From Polyodon spathula (taxonomy: Eukaryota; Chordata; Actinopteri; Acipenseriformes; Polyodontidae), in contig NC_054565.1 in assembly GCF_017654505.1 (NCBI RefSeq), positions 307,047-371,046 on the forward strand: a stretch of DNA of 64,000 nucleotides, read 5' to 3'. Under the pieces are notes generated by a model. It did not search any database. It was not told the origin of the DNA and saw only the letters and a program-made list of their open reading frames with translations. The position numbers were made by a program, and so were the translations under genes. Of this stretch, positions 41,051 through 52,897 are shown in pieces. Position 1 is the first letter of the stretch; each line of letters starts with the position of its first letter.

Positions 41051-43960
41051 AAGAACATAAGAAAGTTTACAAACGAGAGGAGGCCATTCGGCCCATCTTG
41101 CTCGTTTGGTTGTTAGTAGCTTATTGATCCCAAAATCTCATCAAGCAGCTTCTTGAAGGATCCCAGGGTGTCAGCTTCAACAACATTACTGGGGAGTTGA
41201 TTCCAGACATTCACGATTCTCTGTGTAAAAAAGTGCCTCCTATTTTCTGTTCTGAATGCCCCTTTGTCTAATCTCCATTTGTGACCCCTGGTCCTTGTTT
41301 CTTTTTTCAGGCTGAAAAAGTCCCTTGGGTCGACACTGTCAATACCTTTTAGAATTTTGAATGCTAGAATTAGGTCGCCACGTAGTCTTCTTTGTTCAAG
41401 ACTGAACAGATTCAATACTTTTAGCCTGTCTGTATATGACATGCCTTTTACGCCCGGAATAATTCTGGTCGCTCTTCTTTGCACTCTTTCTAGAGCAGCA
41501 ATATCTTTTTTATAGCGAGGTGACCAGAACTGCACACAATATTCAAGATGAGGTCTTACTAGTGCATTGTACAGTTTTAACATTACTTCGCTTGATTTAA
41601 ATTCAACACTTTTCACAATGTATCCGAGCATCTTGTCAGCCTTTTTTATGGCTTCCCCACATTGTCTAGATGAAGACATTTCTGAGTCAACAAAAACTCC
41701 TAGGTCTTTTTCATAGATTCCTTCTCCAATTTCGGTATCTCCCATATGATATTTATAATGTACATTTTTATTTCCTGCGTGCAGTACCTTACACTTTTCT
41801 CTATTAAATGTCATTTGCCATGTATCTGCCCAGTTCTGAATCTTGTCTAGATCATTTTGAATGACCTTTGCTGCTGCAACAGTGTTTGCCACTCCTCCTA
41901 TTTTTGTGTCGTCTGCAAATTTAACAAGTTTGCTTTCTATACCAGAATCTAAATCATTAATGTAGATTAGGAATAGCAGAGGACCTAATACTGATCCCTG
42001 TGGTACATCGCTGGTTACCACACTCCATTCTGAAGTTTTTCCTCTAATCAGTACTTTCTGTTTTCTACATGTTAACCACTCCCTAATCCATGTACATGTG
42101 TTTCCTTGAATCCCAACTGCGTTCAGTTTGAGAATTAATCTTTTGTGCGGGACTTTGTCAAAAGCTTTCTGGAAATCTAAATAAACCATGTCATATGCTT
42201 TGCAATTATCCATTATCGATGTTGCATCCTCAAAAAAAATCAAGCAAGTTAGTTAGGCACGATCTGCCTTTCCTAAAACCATGTTGACTGTCTCCCAGTA
42301 CCCTGTTACCATATAGGTAATTTTCCATTTTGGATCTTATTATAGTTTCCATAAGTTTGCATATAATAGAAGTCAGGCTTACTGGTCTGTAGTTACCTGG
42401 TTCAGTTTTGTTTCCCTTTTTGTGGATCGGTATTACGTTTGCAATTTTCCAGTCTGTCGGTACCACCCCTGTGTCAAGAGACTGCTGCATGATCTTGGTT
42501 AGCGGTTTGTAAATTACTTCTTTCATTTCTTTGAGTACTACTGGGAGGATCTCATCCGGCCCAGGGGATTTGTTTATTTTAAGAGCTCCTAGTCCCTTTA
42601 ACACTTCTGCCTCAGTTATGCTAAAGTTATTTAAAACTGGATAGGAACTGGATGACATGTGGGGCATGTTGTCAGTATCTTCCTTTGTAAAAACTTGTGA
42701 AAAGTAATCATTTAACATATTTGCTATTTTTTTTTCTTCCTCTACGATTTTGCCATTTGTATCTCTTAAACATTTAATCTCCTCTTTGAATGTTCTCTTG
42801 CTGTTGTAATATTGGAAAAACATTTTGGAATTGGTTTTAGCTCCCTTAGCAATGTTCATTTCTATTTCTCTCTTGGCCTTTCTAACTTCCTTTTTGACTT
42901 GCATTTGCAGTTCTGTGTACTCTTTCTGTGTACTTTCTTTTTGGTCCTTTTTAATGCTCTGTAAAGTGCCTTTTTTCGCTGAATATTTTTTTTAATTGAT
43001 CTATTAAACCATTTTGGCAATTTAGTTTTACATTTAGATTTGTCTACTTTAGGGATATAATTGTTTTGCGCCTCTAGTACTACGTTTTTGAAGAACAACC
43101 ATCCTTCTTCTGTGGGTGTTTTCTCTATTTTACTCCAATCTACTTCTGTTAGTCTCTGTTTCATGCCTTCATAGTTTGCTTTTCTAAAATTGTAAACCTT
43201 AGCTTTAGTCTTTACTTTTGAGGATTTAAAAAACACTTCAAATGAGACCATGTTGTGGTCTGAGTTTGCCAGTGGTTCTCTGACCTCTGTTTTAGTTATT
43301 CTATCTTTGTTATTTGAAAAGACTAAATCAAGGCATGCCTCCCCTCTAGTGGGTGCCTTCACAAATTGTGTTAGGAAGCAGTCATTTGTCATTTCCACCA
43401 TTTCTATTTCATCCTTCGCGCTACCCACCGGGTTTTCCCATTTTATTTGGGGGAAGTTGAGATCCCCCATCAGTATGGCTTCTCCTTTGCTACACGCATT
43501 TCTAATGTCATTGTATAACAGATTATTTTGCTCACCGTCTGAATCTGGCGGTCTGTAGCATGATCCTATTATTATGCCCTCTGAATTTTTGTCCGTTATT
43601 CTGACCCATATTAATTCGGCTTTATTTTCGTTGTCCAGGTTTAACACCTGGGCTTCAAGACTGTTTCTTATGTATAGCGCTACCCCTCCTTCTCTTCTGT
43701 CCTGCCTGTCTTTCCTATACAGTGTATACCCACAAATATTATATTCGTCCCCATCACTCTCAGACAACCAAGTTTCTGTAATACCTATCACATCATAGTT
43801 ACCTGTTAGTGCAGTAGCTTCAAGTTCTAGAATTTTGTTTCTGATACTTCTAGCATTTAGATAAATACATTTAATGGTTGTCTTACCTGAGTTGTTGTTC
43901 TTGTTTTGATGCGGTCTCCCTTCTGTTTTTTTGTTCATTTCTCCCCCCTTCCTTTCTAGT
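41051..43960 (-). mobile_element. CR1-type LINE, pol-length copy with two frameshifts (copy 7)
   Basis: It covers the complete ORF2 from its start at 43938 to the stop at 41113 plus the 3' tail. It is truncated just upstream of ORF2, where it meets unrelated sequence at about 43960. Confidence 0.92.
41113..43938 (-). pseudogene. CR1-type LINE ORF2 with two one-base frameshifts
   Basis: The protein is the same as in copy 2, here with an ATG as first codon (MNKKTEGRPH). All endonuclease and RT motifs are present (TETWL, YRPPDSDGE, a GDLNFPQ variant of GDFN, SDHN, motif A, FADDT). An extra A in a run near 42233 and a missing T in a run near 42949 split the frame in three. Motif B has Asp for Gly (SDVPQGS). 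Both shifts are in homopolymers, so sequencing error cannot be excluded. Confidence 0.9.
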
Positions 43961-44545
43961 TTGCTAATGGCAGGTTTGCTGTTTGATATTAAAAAGTTTT
44001 CAGGTTGGCTTTACCGAGTTTGTTTATTGTAAAACTACATAGAGTTAGAAAATGTAATAATTTTTACTAGCTTTGTTTTTGTACAGCTTTAAAACAATTC
44101 TCTAGTACAGAGCAACTTTGCTGACCGTTATTCTACCCTGCTGTTAAGAATATTTCCTGCTGGTGTTTTGGTGGGTTTTCGCTGCTGCACGGTCCCTGGT
44201 TTTCCTTTCTATCCTGTTCTGCTGGATCCCCTACAGAACAACTCGCAAGACACTGAGATCAAGCTGGTTTATTATTATTATTTATTGGATGGTCATTGGA
44301 AGAGCATTGTTTTGGATTCCTTGGATATTTTCTGTTTTGTTTCCTATTTTTTTTTTTATATGGATTACTAATACGTTTGCTTATATTTTTGTACCATACC
44401 AATAAGTTTATTTTTTGCTGTTGGACTATTTTTGGATGAGCAGGGTACGAGACTATTATATTCGGAGCATTGTTTGCATTTTGTAGCGTTACCGATGCAG
44501 TGTAGGCTAAGGTATATCTTGTCCAATAACACACTGCATGACTGA
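43961..44545. other. Unassigned sequence between LINE copy 7 and a Tc1-like copy
   Basis: No coding motif. The T-rich text with ATTATTATTTATTGGATGG may belong to an old element, but I cannot name it. Confidence 0.35.
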
Positions 44546-45753
44546 AAATCCCTTTGTTCTTCTTTACACTAAAGATAGTTCTTAATGACTTTTGCTGTAT
44601 GTTTGGGGTCGTTGTCATGCTGCAGAATAAATTTGGGGTTCCAATCAGATGCCTCCCTGATGGTATTGCATGATTGATAAGTATCTGCCTGTACTTCTCA
44701 GCAGTGAGCAGGCCATTAATTTGACCAAATCCCCAACTCCATTTGCAGAAATGCAGCCCCAAACTTGCAAGGAACCTCCACTATGCTTCACTGTTGCCTG
44801 CAGACACTCATTCGCGTACCGCTCTCCAGCCCATCGGCAAGCAAACTGCCTTCTGCTACAGCCAGATATTTCAAATTTTGACTCATCAGTCCAGAGCACC
44901 TGCTGCCATTTTTCTGCACCCCAGTTCCTGTGTTTTCGTGCATAGTTGAGTCGATTAGCCTTGTTTCCACGTCGGAGGTATGGCTTTTTGTCTGCAAGTC
45001 TTCCATGAAGGCCACTTCTGACCAGACTTCTCCAGACAGTAGATGGGTGTACCAGGGTCCCACTGTTTTCTGCCAATTCTGAGCTGATGGCACTGCTGGA
45101 CATCTTCCGATTGTGAAGGGAACTAAGCATGATCTGTTTCCATCTGCTGTAGTAAGTTTCCTTGGCCGACCACTGCGTCTAAGTTGCTCAATGTTGCCCG
45201 TTTCCTTGTGCTTCTTCAAAAGGGCTTGGACAGCACATCTGGAAACCCCTGTCTGTCTTGAAGTTTCTGCCTGGGAGAGACCTTGCTGATGCAGTATAAC
45301 TACCTTGTGTCTTGTTGCTGTGCTTAGTCTTGCCATGGTGTATGACTTTTGACAGTAAACTGTCTTCAGCAACCGCACCTTGTTAGCTGAGTTTGGCTGT
45401 TCCTCACCTAGTTTTATTCCTCCTACACAGCTGTTTCTGTTTCAGTTAATGATTGTGTTTCAACCTACATATTGAACTGATGGTCATTAGCACCTGTTTG
45501 GTATAATTGTTTAATCATACACCTGACTATATGCCTACAAAAAGACTTTGTGCAAGAATGTACCTAGAAGAATTGATGCTGTTTTGAAGGCAAAGGGTGG
45601 TCACACCAAATATTGATTTGATGTAGATTTTTCTTCTGTTCACTCACTTTGTATTTTGTTAATTGATACTAATAAACTATTAACATGTCTATTTTTGAAA
45701 GCATTCTTCCTTTACAGCATTTTTTCACACCTGCCTAAAACTTTAGCACAGTA

Positions 45754-45757
<4 letters not shown>
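44546..45757 (-). mobile_element. Tc1-like transposon, second copy of the 36379 family, one end missing
   Basis: The right terminus (minus strand CAGTACTGTGCTAAAGTTTT) abuts a TA microsatellite at 45757. The sequence is colinear with the element at 36379-37973 down to about 44546, where it stops. The 3' part of the transposase and one inverted end are lost. Confidence 0.88.
44550..45378 (-). pseudogene. Tc1-like transposase, frameshifted and truncated
   Basis: It starts like its sister copy at 45378 (MRLLKTVYCQKSYTMARLS). The DNA-binding domain is followed by a frame change near 45135, after which the first Asp block (VLWTDESKF) is in a second frame. A further shift near 44720 moves the second Asp region to a third frame. 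The Glu block is missing. Confidence 0.87.
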
Positions 45758-45972
<215 letters not shown>

Positions 45973-46377
45973 ATACTACTGTTATGGAAACTGCAAACGA
46001 TAAGTGTAGCTATAAATAACATGTTAAATAATTTACAAGATTTTCAATTTGCATCTTTGTCTAATGTGTCAGTGTAAGGGCTTTCTCACCAGTATCGAGG
46101 TTGTTTTTATGTTTTTTTTTTTATAGTCAGAGGGGGTTACAGTATGCTTCTCTATCACATTTATCATTTGACCTGTATTAGGTTTACTTCAGGTACTTAG
46201 CGTTCCAAGCAGCTTACATTTTAAATTTACCTCAGATCTAGCCACGAAACTGGGGCACAGGACTGTCTTTGAGGTACCCTTCGATTGGTCTGTAGTACTG
46301 CAGATAGGCAGGTGTTATTCCAAATTAGCCCGCCCCCCCTTGAGGCGCGTCTGTTAACCCTATGTTATTAACAATAG
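45973..46377. other. Intergenic DNA without a recognised gene
   Basis: No gene and no clear repeat found. Confidence 0.4.
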
Positions 46378-47500
46378 ATTACCTACCGTAACCCTGGTTC
46401 TCTGAAAGAGGATATGACCACCACCAGATAGGTATGGGACATTCCTGCCCTTCGGGTAGGTATCACTGAGCTCTCTATACCAGAGCTGCCAAAAGGCCCC
46501 TTCATGTGATGACACATTCAGTCCCGCCTACAGAGGGAATAAAACTGCCACTCACAGGAAGATCCTCCTCTTTTTCCATCGGACCCGTGAGGGCGACTGA
46601 AGCGACCTCGTGGGTGGTGGTGGTCTTCTCTTTCAGGGAACCAGGGTTGTGGTAAGTAACCTAATGTTCCCTTTCAATTTGAAGACGACCACCACCAGAT
46701 AGGTATGGGATAACCTATACCAAAGCCATCGCCAGGGAGAAGGAACGGCAGCAACTGAGGGACGCACAACACTGTCCACCCAGGGGTTAGCAGTGTGAAC
46801 TTACACCCTCAAGGACCCTTGTGCCTACAGAAGACAATGCAGGGTCTACCACATTGATACGGTAGAACCTGACGAAAGTATGCGGCGTAGCCCAGCTAGC
46901 TGCAGTACAAATATCAGACATCGAGGTGCCCTTGAAAAGGCGGCTGGTGGGTTAACTCGACAATGGGGACAAGGCAAGCCTAGCCCTGGTGGAGTAACAG
47001 CGCTGTTCCAAGTAAAAAAGGGTGAAAGACACACACTCACTCCTTTAAAATCAATACTGCACATGCAGTCGACTCACAGACAACAAACAGTAAAGACAAG
47101 GCAACTTGCAACACAGGTGAGCAGGTGCTGAAGGTACAGTATTAGAAAGAGAAAAATGGGCTACGATTTAGGAGCTACTGATACCATGACAGCGGCAAGC
47201 CAGCTTTCAGCACGAAGTGCAGGGGAACGAGCAGCCGGCTCAACACAGAGCTTTTTAAGTAATAAAAAGGGCTCAATGCAACACAGATGGTCTTACCTTA
47301 CAACTTGAGAAGCGAAAAGAGGTCGATCCTTCCCTGCGTGACTGTTTTATTCCCTCGGTAGGCAGGACTGAGGAGGTCATCGAGGGAAGGGGGCCTGTTG
47401 GCAGCTTTGATAGTAAGAGCTCAGTGACACCTCCCAATAGGCAGGTGTGTATCCTATAAACCATGTTTGGTGGCCATCTTCGAATTGAAAGGGAACTCGC
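46378..47500 (-). mobile_element. Second DIRS-like relic, short
   Basis: ACCCTGGTTCTCTGAAAG at 46392 is mirrored by CTTTCAGGGAACCAGGGTT at about 46632-46650. GTTCCCTTTCAATTTGAAG at 46667 is mirrored by CTTCGAATTGAAAGGGAAC near 47477-47496. The minus strand between about 46930 and 46780 reads the C-terminal end of a DIRS tyrosine recombinase (text like CTAASW followed by an HTFVRFY-type block). About 1.1 kb between outer arms with only the recombinase tail suggests a deleted, non-autonomous copy. Confidence 0.6.
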
Positions 47501-47587
47501 TGCGTCATCTGTGTTCTCTTTCCTTTTTACCATTTACTTTCAAATAGCATTCCAAAAAGTATTAATAAGTATTAATGTATTAGCTAT
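47501..47587. other. Short unique spacer with target duplication
   Basis: Unique sequence ending in GCTAT at 47583-47587, the left copy of the solo LTR's target duplication. Confidence 0.6.
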
Positions 47588-49637
47588 TGTAACAGTGCTA
47601 GGGGCCCTGTACAGGAGAACGGGGCAGGGCAAAGTCCTGCTCCTATAACGTATTTGTTTTGTACTGTTATTGTTATTACTGTTATTATGTAAATGTGATG
47701 GTGTAGCTATGTGTTTTGTAATTATTTTTTTAAATGTGATGGCGAAGAGCCCTGGGTTTTGTTATTGTTTTTTTAAATGTGACGGTGAAGAGCCCTGGGT
47801 TTTGTTATTGTTTTTTTAAATGTGATGGCGAAGAGCCCTAGGTTTTGTTATTGTTTTTTTAAATGTGACGGTGAAGAGCCCTGGGTTTTGTTATTGTGTT
47901 ATTAAATGTAACGGTGAAGAGCCTTGGGTTTTGCTATTGTTTTATTAAATGTGACGGTGAAGAGCCCTGGGTTTTGTTATTGTTTTTTTAAATGTGACGG
48001 TGAAGAGCCCTGGGTTTTGTTATTGTTTTTTTAAATGTGACGGTGAAGAGCCCTGGGTTTTGCTATTGTTTTATTAAATGTGACGGCGAAGAGCCCTGGG
48101 TTTTGCTATTGTTTTATTAAATGTGACGGCGAAGAGCCCTGGGTTTTGCTATTGTTTTATTAAATGTGACGGCGAAGAGCCCTGGGTTTTGCTATTGTTT
48201 TATTAAATGTGACGGCGAAGAGCCCTGGGTTTTGCTATTGTTTTATTAAATGTGACGGCGAAGAGCCCTGGGTTTTGCTATTGTTTTATTAAATGTGACG
48301 GCGAAGAGCCCTGGGTTTTGCTATTGTTTTATTAAATGTGACGGCGAAGAGCCCTGGGTTTTGCTATTGTTTTATTAAATGTGACGGCGAAGAGCCCTGG
48401 GTTTTGCTATTGTTTTATTAAATGTGACGGCGAAGAGCCCTGGGTTTTGCTATTGTTTTATTAAATGTGACGGCGAAGAGCCCTGGGTTTTGCTATTGTT
48501 TTATTAAATGTGACGGCGAAGAGCCCTGGGTTTTGCTATTGTTTTATTAAATGTGACGGCGAAGAGCCCTGGGTTTTGCTATTGTTTTATTAAATGTGAC
48601 GGCGAAGAGCCCTGGGTTTTGCTATTGTTTTATTAAATGTGACGGCGAAGAGCCCTGGGTTTTGCTATTGTTTTATTAAATGTGACGGCGAAGAGCCCTG
48701 GGTTTTGCTATTGTTTTATTAAATGTGACGGCGAAGAGCCCTGGGTTTTGCTATTGTTTTATTAAATGTGACGGCGAAGAGCCCTGGGTTTTGCTATTGT
48801 TTTATTAAATGTGACGGCGAAGAGCCCTGGGTTTTGCTATTGTTTTATTAAATGTGACGGCGAAGAGCCCTGGGTTTTGCTATTGTTTTATTAAATGTGA
48901 CGGCGAAGAGCCCTGGGTTTTGTTATTGTTTTATTAAATGTGACGGCGAAGAGCCCTGGGTTTTGTTATTGTTTTATTAAATGTGACGGTGAAGAGCCCT
49001 GGGTTTTGTTATTGTTTTATTAAATGTGACGGCGAAGAGCCCTGGGTTTTGCTATTGTTTTATTAAATGTGACGGTGAAGAGCCCTTATTGTTTTATTAA
49101 ATGTGACGGTGAAGAGCCCTGGGTTTTGTGACGGTATTGTTTTATTAAATGTGACGGTGAAGAGCCCTGGGTTTTGTTATTGTTTTATTAAATGTGACGG
49201 TGAAGAGCCCTGGGTTTTGCTATTGTTTTATTAAATGTGACGGTGAAGAGCCCTGGGTGTTTTTTTTTTGGTAGCGAGGATGGGAAGCCCCATCCACAAT
49301 TAAAAACCTTGTGCTAATTTGTCACCTGCATAAAGCCTGCAGCTCTCTGCACTGGTGTGGGTATTCGGAGGAGTGAAAGAGACTGAAAATAATGAGTGAA
49401 CGAGACTGACACAACATACGATCAGTGAAAGCTATCTGCCCAGCCTGACCTGTGTGGTTGTGTTAGAGATTCGTTTTTTTTTAAACCTTTATTTTGCTCT
49501 GTGAGCAAATGTTTTTGTTTTTAAATATTTATTTATTTATTTTAAATAAACGGCACGTGCCGCGTTTTTCGCCCTGCAGTGCTGTGTTTATGGTTCCTGC
49601 TTCTGGCGTGATGTCACCACTCGGCTACACTGTCACA
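47588..49637 (+). mobile_element. Solo LTR of 2.05 kb that contains a minisatellite
   Basis: It begins TGTAACAGTG and ends CACTGTCACA, near-perfect inverted ends of LTR type. The flank GCTAT is duplicated at 47583-47587 and 49638-49642. The 3' part (49260-49637) has a CATAAAG-type TATA element at 49329, AATAAA at 49544 and GC-rich text before the end, as expected for U3-R-U5. The bulk (47692-49258) is the 43-bp minisatellite. No internal genes and no second LTR are seen. Confidence 0.75.
47692..49258. repeat. 43-bp minisatellite, about 36 copies
   Basis: The unit starts ATGTGACGGCGAAGAGCCCT and continues GGGTTTTGCTATTG and TTTTATTAA. The exact spacing is 43 bases, for example 48121 to 48164. 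The first eight or so units carry GGTGAAG and TTTTTTT variants and the last six return to GGTGAAG. The central 20 or more units are nearly identical, a sign of recent unequal exchange in the middle. One unit near 49085 is deleted and one near 49130 has an insertion. Confidence 0.95.
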
Positions 49638-49642
49638 GCTAT

Positions 49643-50216
49643 ATACAAAACAACCACATGAGGGCACAGTTCACATAAAAAAGAGCGCAAACCAAACTAT
49701 AGACAGTAATAATCTCTAAAGAAACTAACATACATTATTTTTATAATCAAAACATAAAGTTGCAATTCGGCTCCTACGTGTTTTAAGTTGAATACTGCAT
49801 AGCTATTGTTATATTTTCATGTTCTTTTTTATGTAGCTGTTTGTTGTTTGTAAAATACATACGGCCAGTGTCTTTTTTTGTTCTCTCTCTTTCTGTACTG
49901 GTTACCTTCAGTTAGTGTGAACTTTGCATTGGTTTAAATTATACAGTTGTTTTGACAATAGAGAATGTGTTGAGTCGAACTGCATATAGTCAGGTGCATA
50001 GATCTCCACGTGCATGAGGTAGAAAATATAGAAAAGATCTGAGCACTGAAATTACGTGCTGAAAAACAACTGCAAACTCAAAGACTTCTGAAAAAACATT
50101 ATTAAATGATAAGAAAAGGCGAATAAAGTGACAATGTACAAAACAAGGTGCTAGTGCAAATGATTCGGTCGTATGAACATCTTCAGGGTTTGTTTGTATG
50201 TAAGAACTTTTCCTGC
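49643..50216. other. Intergenic DNA without a recognised gene
   Basis: AT-rich, with no gene or repeat that I can support. Confidence 0.4.
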
Positions 50217-50442
50217 ATTGGCACAGTGTGGAGTAATGATTAGGGCTCTGGACTCTTGATCAGTGGGTGGTGGGTTCAATCTCGGGTGGGGGACACTCCT
50301 GCTGTATCATTGACTAAAGTTCTTTACTTTGATGCCTCCAGTAAAAACCCAAGTGTATATATGGGTATAAATTGTATGTAAAAAATATTGTGATTATTGT
50401 AAGTCACTATGGATAAGGGCGTTTGCTACGAATTCAATAATA
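50217..50442 (+). mobile_element. tRNA-derived SINE
   Basis: The head has an A-box-like TAATGATTAGGGC (50234) and a B box GGGTTCAATC (50272) at the spacing of a tRNA promoter. The tail has TAAGTCACTATGGATAAGGGCG, TTTGCTA and ATAATA, the 3' end shared by several fish SINE families and their LINE partners. Confidence 0.75.
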
Positions 50443-50539
50443 CCAGTACATAGACACAAAAGCTCAAACAAAAAATAGCACTGAGCCACCTTGCGCTCGC
50501 ATGTTCCTGTAGTAGTCAACACCTGTGGCTGTCTCCTTT

Positions 50540-50850
50540 GACCTCGGAACACGACACAGTTAACAACCAGGTTAATTGAAATTGAAAGTGCTGACCGGGC
50601 GGAGGAGCTCAAGTTGGCTTGAATCCCTGTGTCGCCGGACTCCTGTGAGCCAGCTCTGTTGCAGCTGGATCTTGCGTAGTCCTCCAAAATCCTAGGTCCA
50701 GTGCCTTTCAGAGGACGGGTGTGCTTATCTTCACCTCTCTCAATTCACTGCGGGGGTTGCAGCAGTGAAGTAGGGTTTTAAAAACAATGGGACATTCCAA
50801 TTTGGGGAGAAAGGAGTAAAATAACTGTCAATTCCAAATTAAAAAAACAA
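50540..50850 (+). mobile_element. SINE-like repeat, copy 1 of a second family
   Basis: The tail ACATTCCAATTTGGGGAGAAA near 50790 matches the tail of the repeat ending at 52130. The body has a B-box-like GGCTTGAATCC. Left boundary unsure. Confidence 0.5.
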
Positions 50851-51530
50851 AAAAGGTTTGTTCCATACCAATTCAACCAAAGCCATTGGCTGGTCCTCTG
50901 TACCTTATTTTGTAATTTCTTTCTGTCAAAAGCTGGTATTATTGATCTAATATCTACATCATCCATCCATCTATCTTTTTGAAGGTTCTGTATAATTCAA
51001 ACCCAGTGCAGATTTTTCTCAGTGATTTGACTTTTCTACCTTATCTAACCATCCTCTTCTCTTCAATCAGATTCCTGTCGGCTCACACTTGACCCCAACA
51101 CAGCAAATAAAGACCTCTGTCTGTCAGAAAGGTGATGAGAGGAGAGATTCAACCACATCTTTATCACCCAGAGAGATTTGACTACTGGGCCCAAGTGCTT
51201 TGCAGAGAGGGTTTGTCTGGGACTCACTGCTACTGGAAGATGGAGTGGGAAAGGGACTTCTATAGGAGTCACATATAAAGAAAGAAAAGACTAGAGGATT
51301 GAGGACAGAGTCCCTTGTTGAAATGCCATTGTGATCAAAAAATGTTGATCAAATTTTTCTTGTTACCAATTCAAATAGTTTTCATGTGTATTCTGAAGAA
51401 ACTGCTTAAACATTTTGAAATGTACTTTTCTTCATGTTGTAAGTAGTGATTCATTTAATTATGGATGGTTTGGTTGCTAGATACTGAAAACATTTTATTG
51501 CATGAAGCAAAGTGGAGTGGAAACTATTCG
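50851..51530. other. Intergenic DNA without a recognised gene
   Basis: Short open frames on the minus strand have no family motifs. Nothing else was identified. Confidence 0.4.
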
Positions 51531-51712
51531 GGGCGGCACAGTGGTAAGCACTGCTACCTCACAGGGACCTGGGTTTGATTCCGGCCTCAGGCATCTGTCT
51601 GTGTGGAGGCACTCCGGTTTCCTCCCACCCTCCAAAGACTGTTGCTGTTCAGGTTGATTGGGCTCTCTAAACTGCCTCTCTGTATGTGTGTGTGGTGCCC
51701 ATGCAATGCTTA
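51531..51712 (+). mobile_element. tRNA-derived SINE of the DANA/mermaid type
   Basis: GGGCGGCACAGTGGTAAGCACT, TACCTCACAG and the B box GGGTTTGATTCC, then GTTTCCTCCCACC and TCCAAAGACTG, follow in the order known from this fish SINE family. The copy is shortened and diverged. Confidence 0.7.
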
Positions 51713-51799
51713 GTCCCAACAAGGTTCCAACCAAGTAAAACAATTGTGTGTATCAAAGAAAAAGTGATAGTTTACACTTTTCAAATTAAGAAATCATCT

Positions 51800-52180
51800 A
51801 GGTGGAGTGCAGGATGCCCCCTATAGCCTGGTGATTACAGGTTCGAATGTCACAGCCGACCATGACCAGGGGTTCCTAGGGGCCGAGCACCACCTGGGTA
51901 GAGAGGGCAGGTCGGTAGGGGAGTCACCGGTTCACCACACACCAGTAACTCCTGCGGTTGATGGGGCACCTGTGGTTCTGCAGGGGCCTCGCTGTCGATC
52001 CACAGTGTGAGAATGATGGATTGGCAGGAGCGCGTTTCGGAGGGTTAGGGTTCCAGCCGCCGCTCCCCTGAGTGAGCACTGAGCCGCCGATACAAATAAT
52101 AACTGGGCATACAAAATTGGGGAGAAAAAATTGAGTAAAATTGTAAATGACTAAATTTATAAAAATAAAAAAAACAACAA
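51800..52180 (+). mobile_element. SINE-like repeat, copy 2 of the second family
   Basis: The head has CCTGGTGATTACAGG and the B box GGTTCGAATGTC. The body is GC-rich with GGGGAGTCACCGG and the tail is ACAAAATTGGGGAGAAAA. I recall similar repeats in sturgeon genomes. Confidence 0.6.
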
Positions 52181-52189
52181 AGAAATCAT

Positions 52190-52890
52190 CTATGACTAGA
52201 CCACTGCTTTTCAAGTTTAAACAGTTGTCATAAGTTTTATTTGCATGTTTATTTTTACAAATAAAGTTGCATGATATTAATTTTGAGCATACATTTTGGT
52301 GTTTTGCTTTTATTTAAAAAGATATTAAGAGTATAATAGACATTAATATATTGACACCGTATGTGATAAGAACATAAAAAGTATGTAACACATACAACAC
52401 TGTATATTGCATACATTGGTAATATCTGATGAGAAATGCACAGTGAAAAAAACACAAATGTGTCAAATTAAAGATTCTTTAAGACAATATAACACATGAA
52501 TTGTGTTGCGTGAAAAACACAAACTAGAGAAGATAGAAGACATTGGAAATGTGTTCTAATAAAATATGTTTTTACAAAATATCACATTAAAAAACAAACA
52601 TAAACAGTTAGTTTAGAGCAAGTTACCATATACAGGAACTGTCTCCAGTCCCGAATTAAGAGTGTAACTAACAGCAAATAGATATGTCTGAACAATTTCA
52701 AAGCTTAACTAAGAGCAGCCATGTTTTTTTTTTTTTTTAATTCACTAATGATGGATCTGTAAAACCAGCTGTGTGTGTTTTAATAATCTGTAAACTAAGT
52801 TTGGTGATAAATCAAAACGCAGAATAATATATATATGTAGTATAAAATGATTTCAGTGAGGCGACGTAGAAACTGGCATGACAATGACTA
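52190..52890. other. 3' flank of the GPCR gene
   Basis: AT-rich. No further gene. Read on the minus strand this would contain the GPCR 3' UTR, but no single polyadenylation signal stands out. Confidence 0.35.
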
Positions 52891-52897
52891 GCAGAGC

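Noticed and set aside
47588..49637. CRISPR-like array of regular repeats
   Set aside because: The 43-bp units are directly adjacent with no unique spacers, the context is eukaryotic and there are no cas genes. It is a minisatellite.
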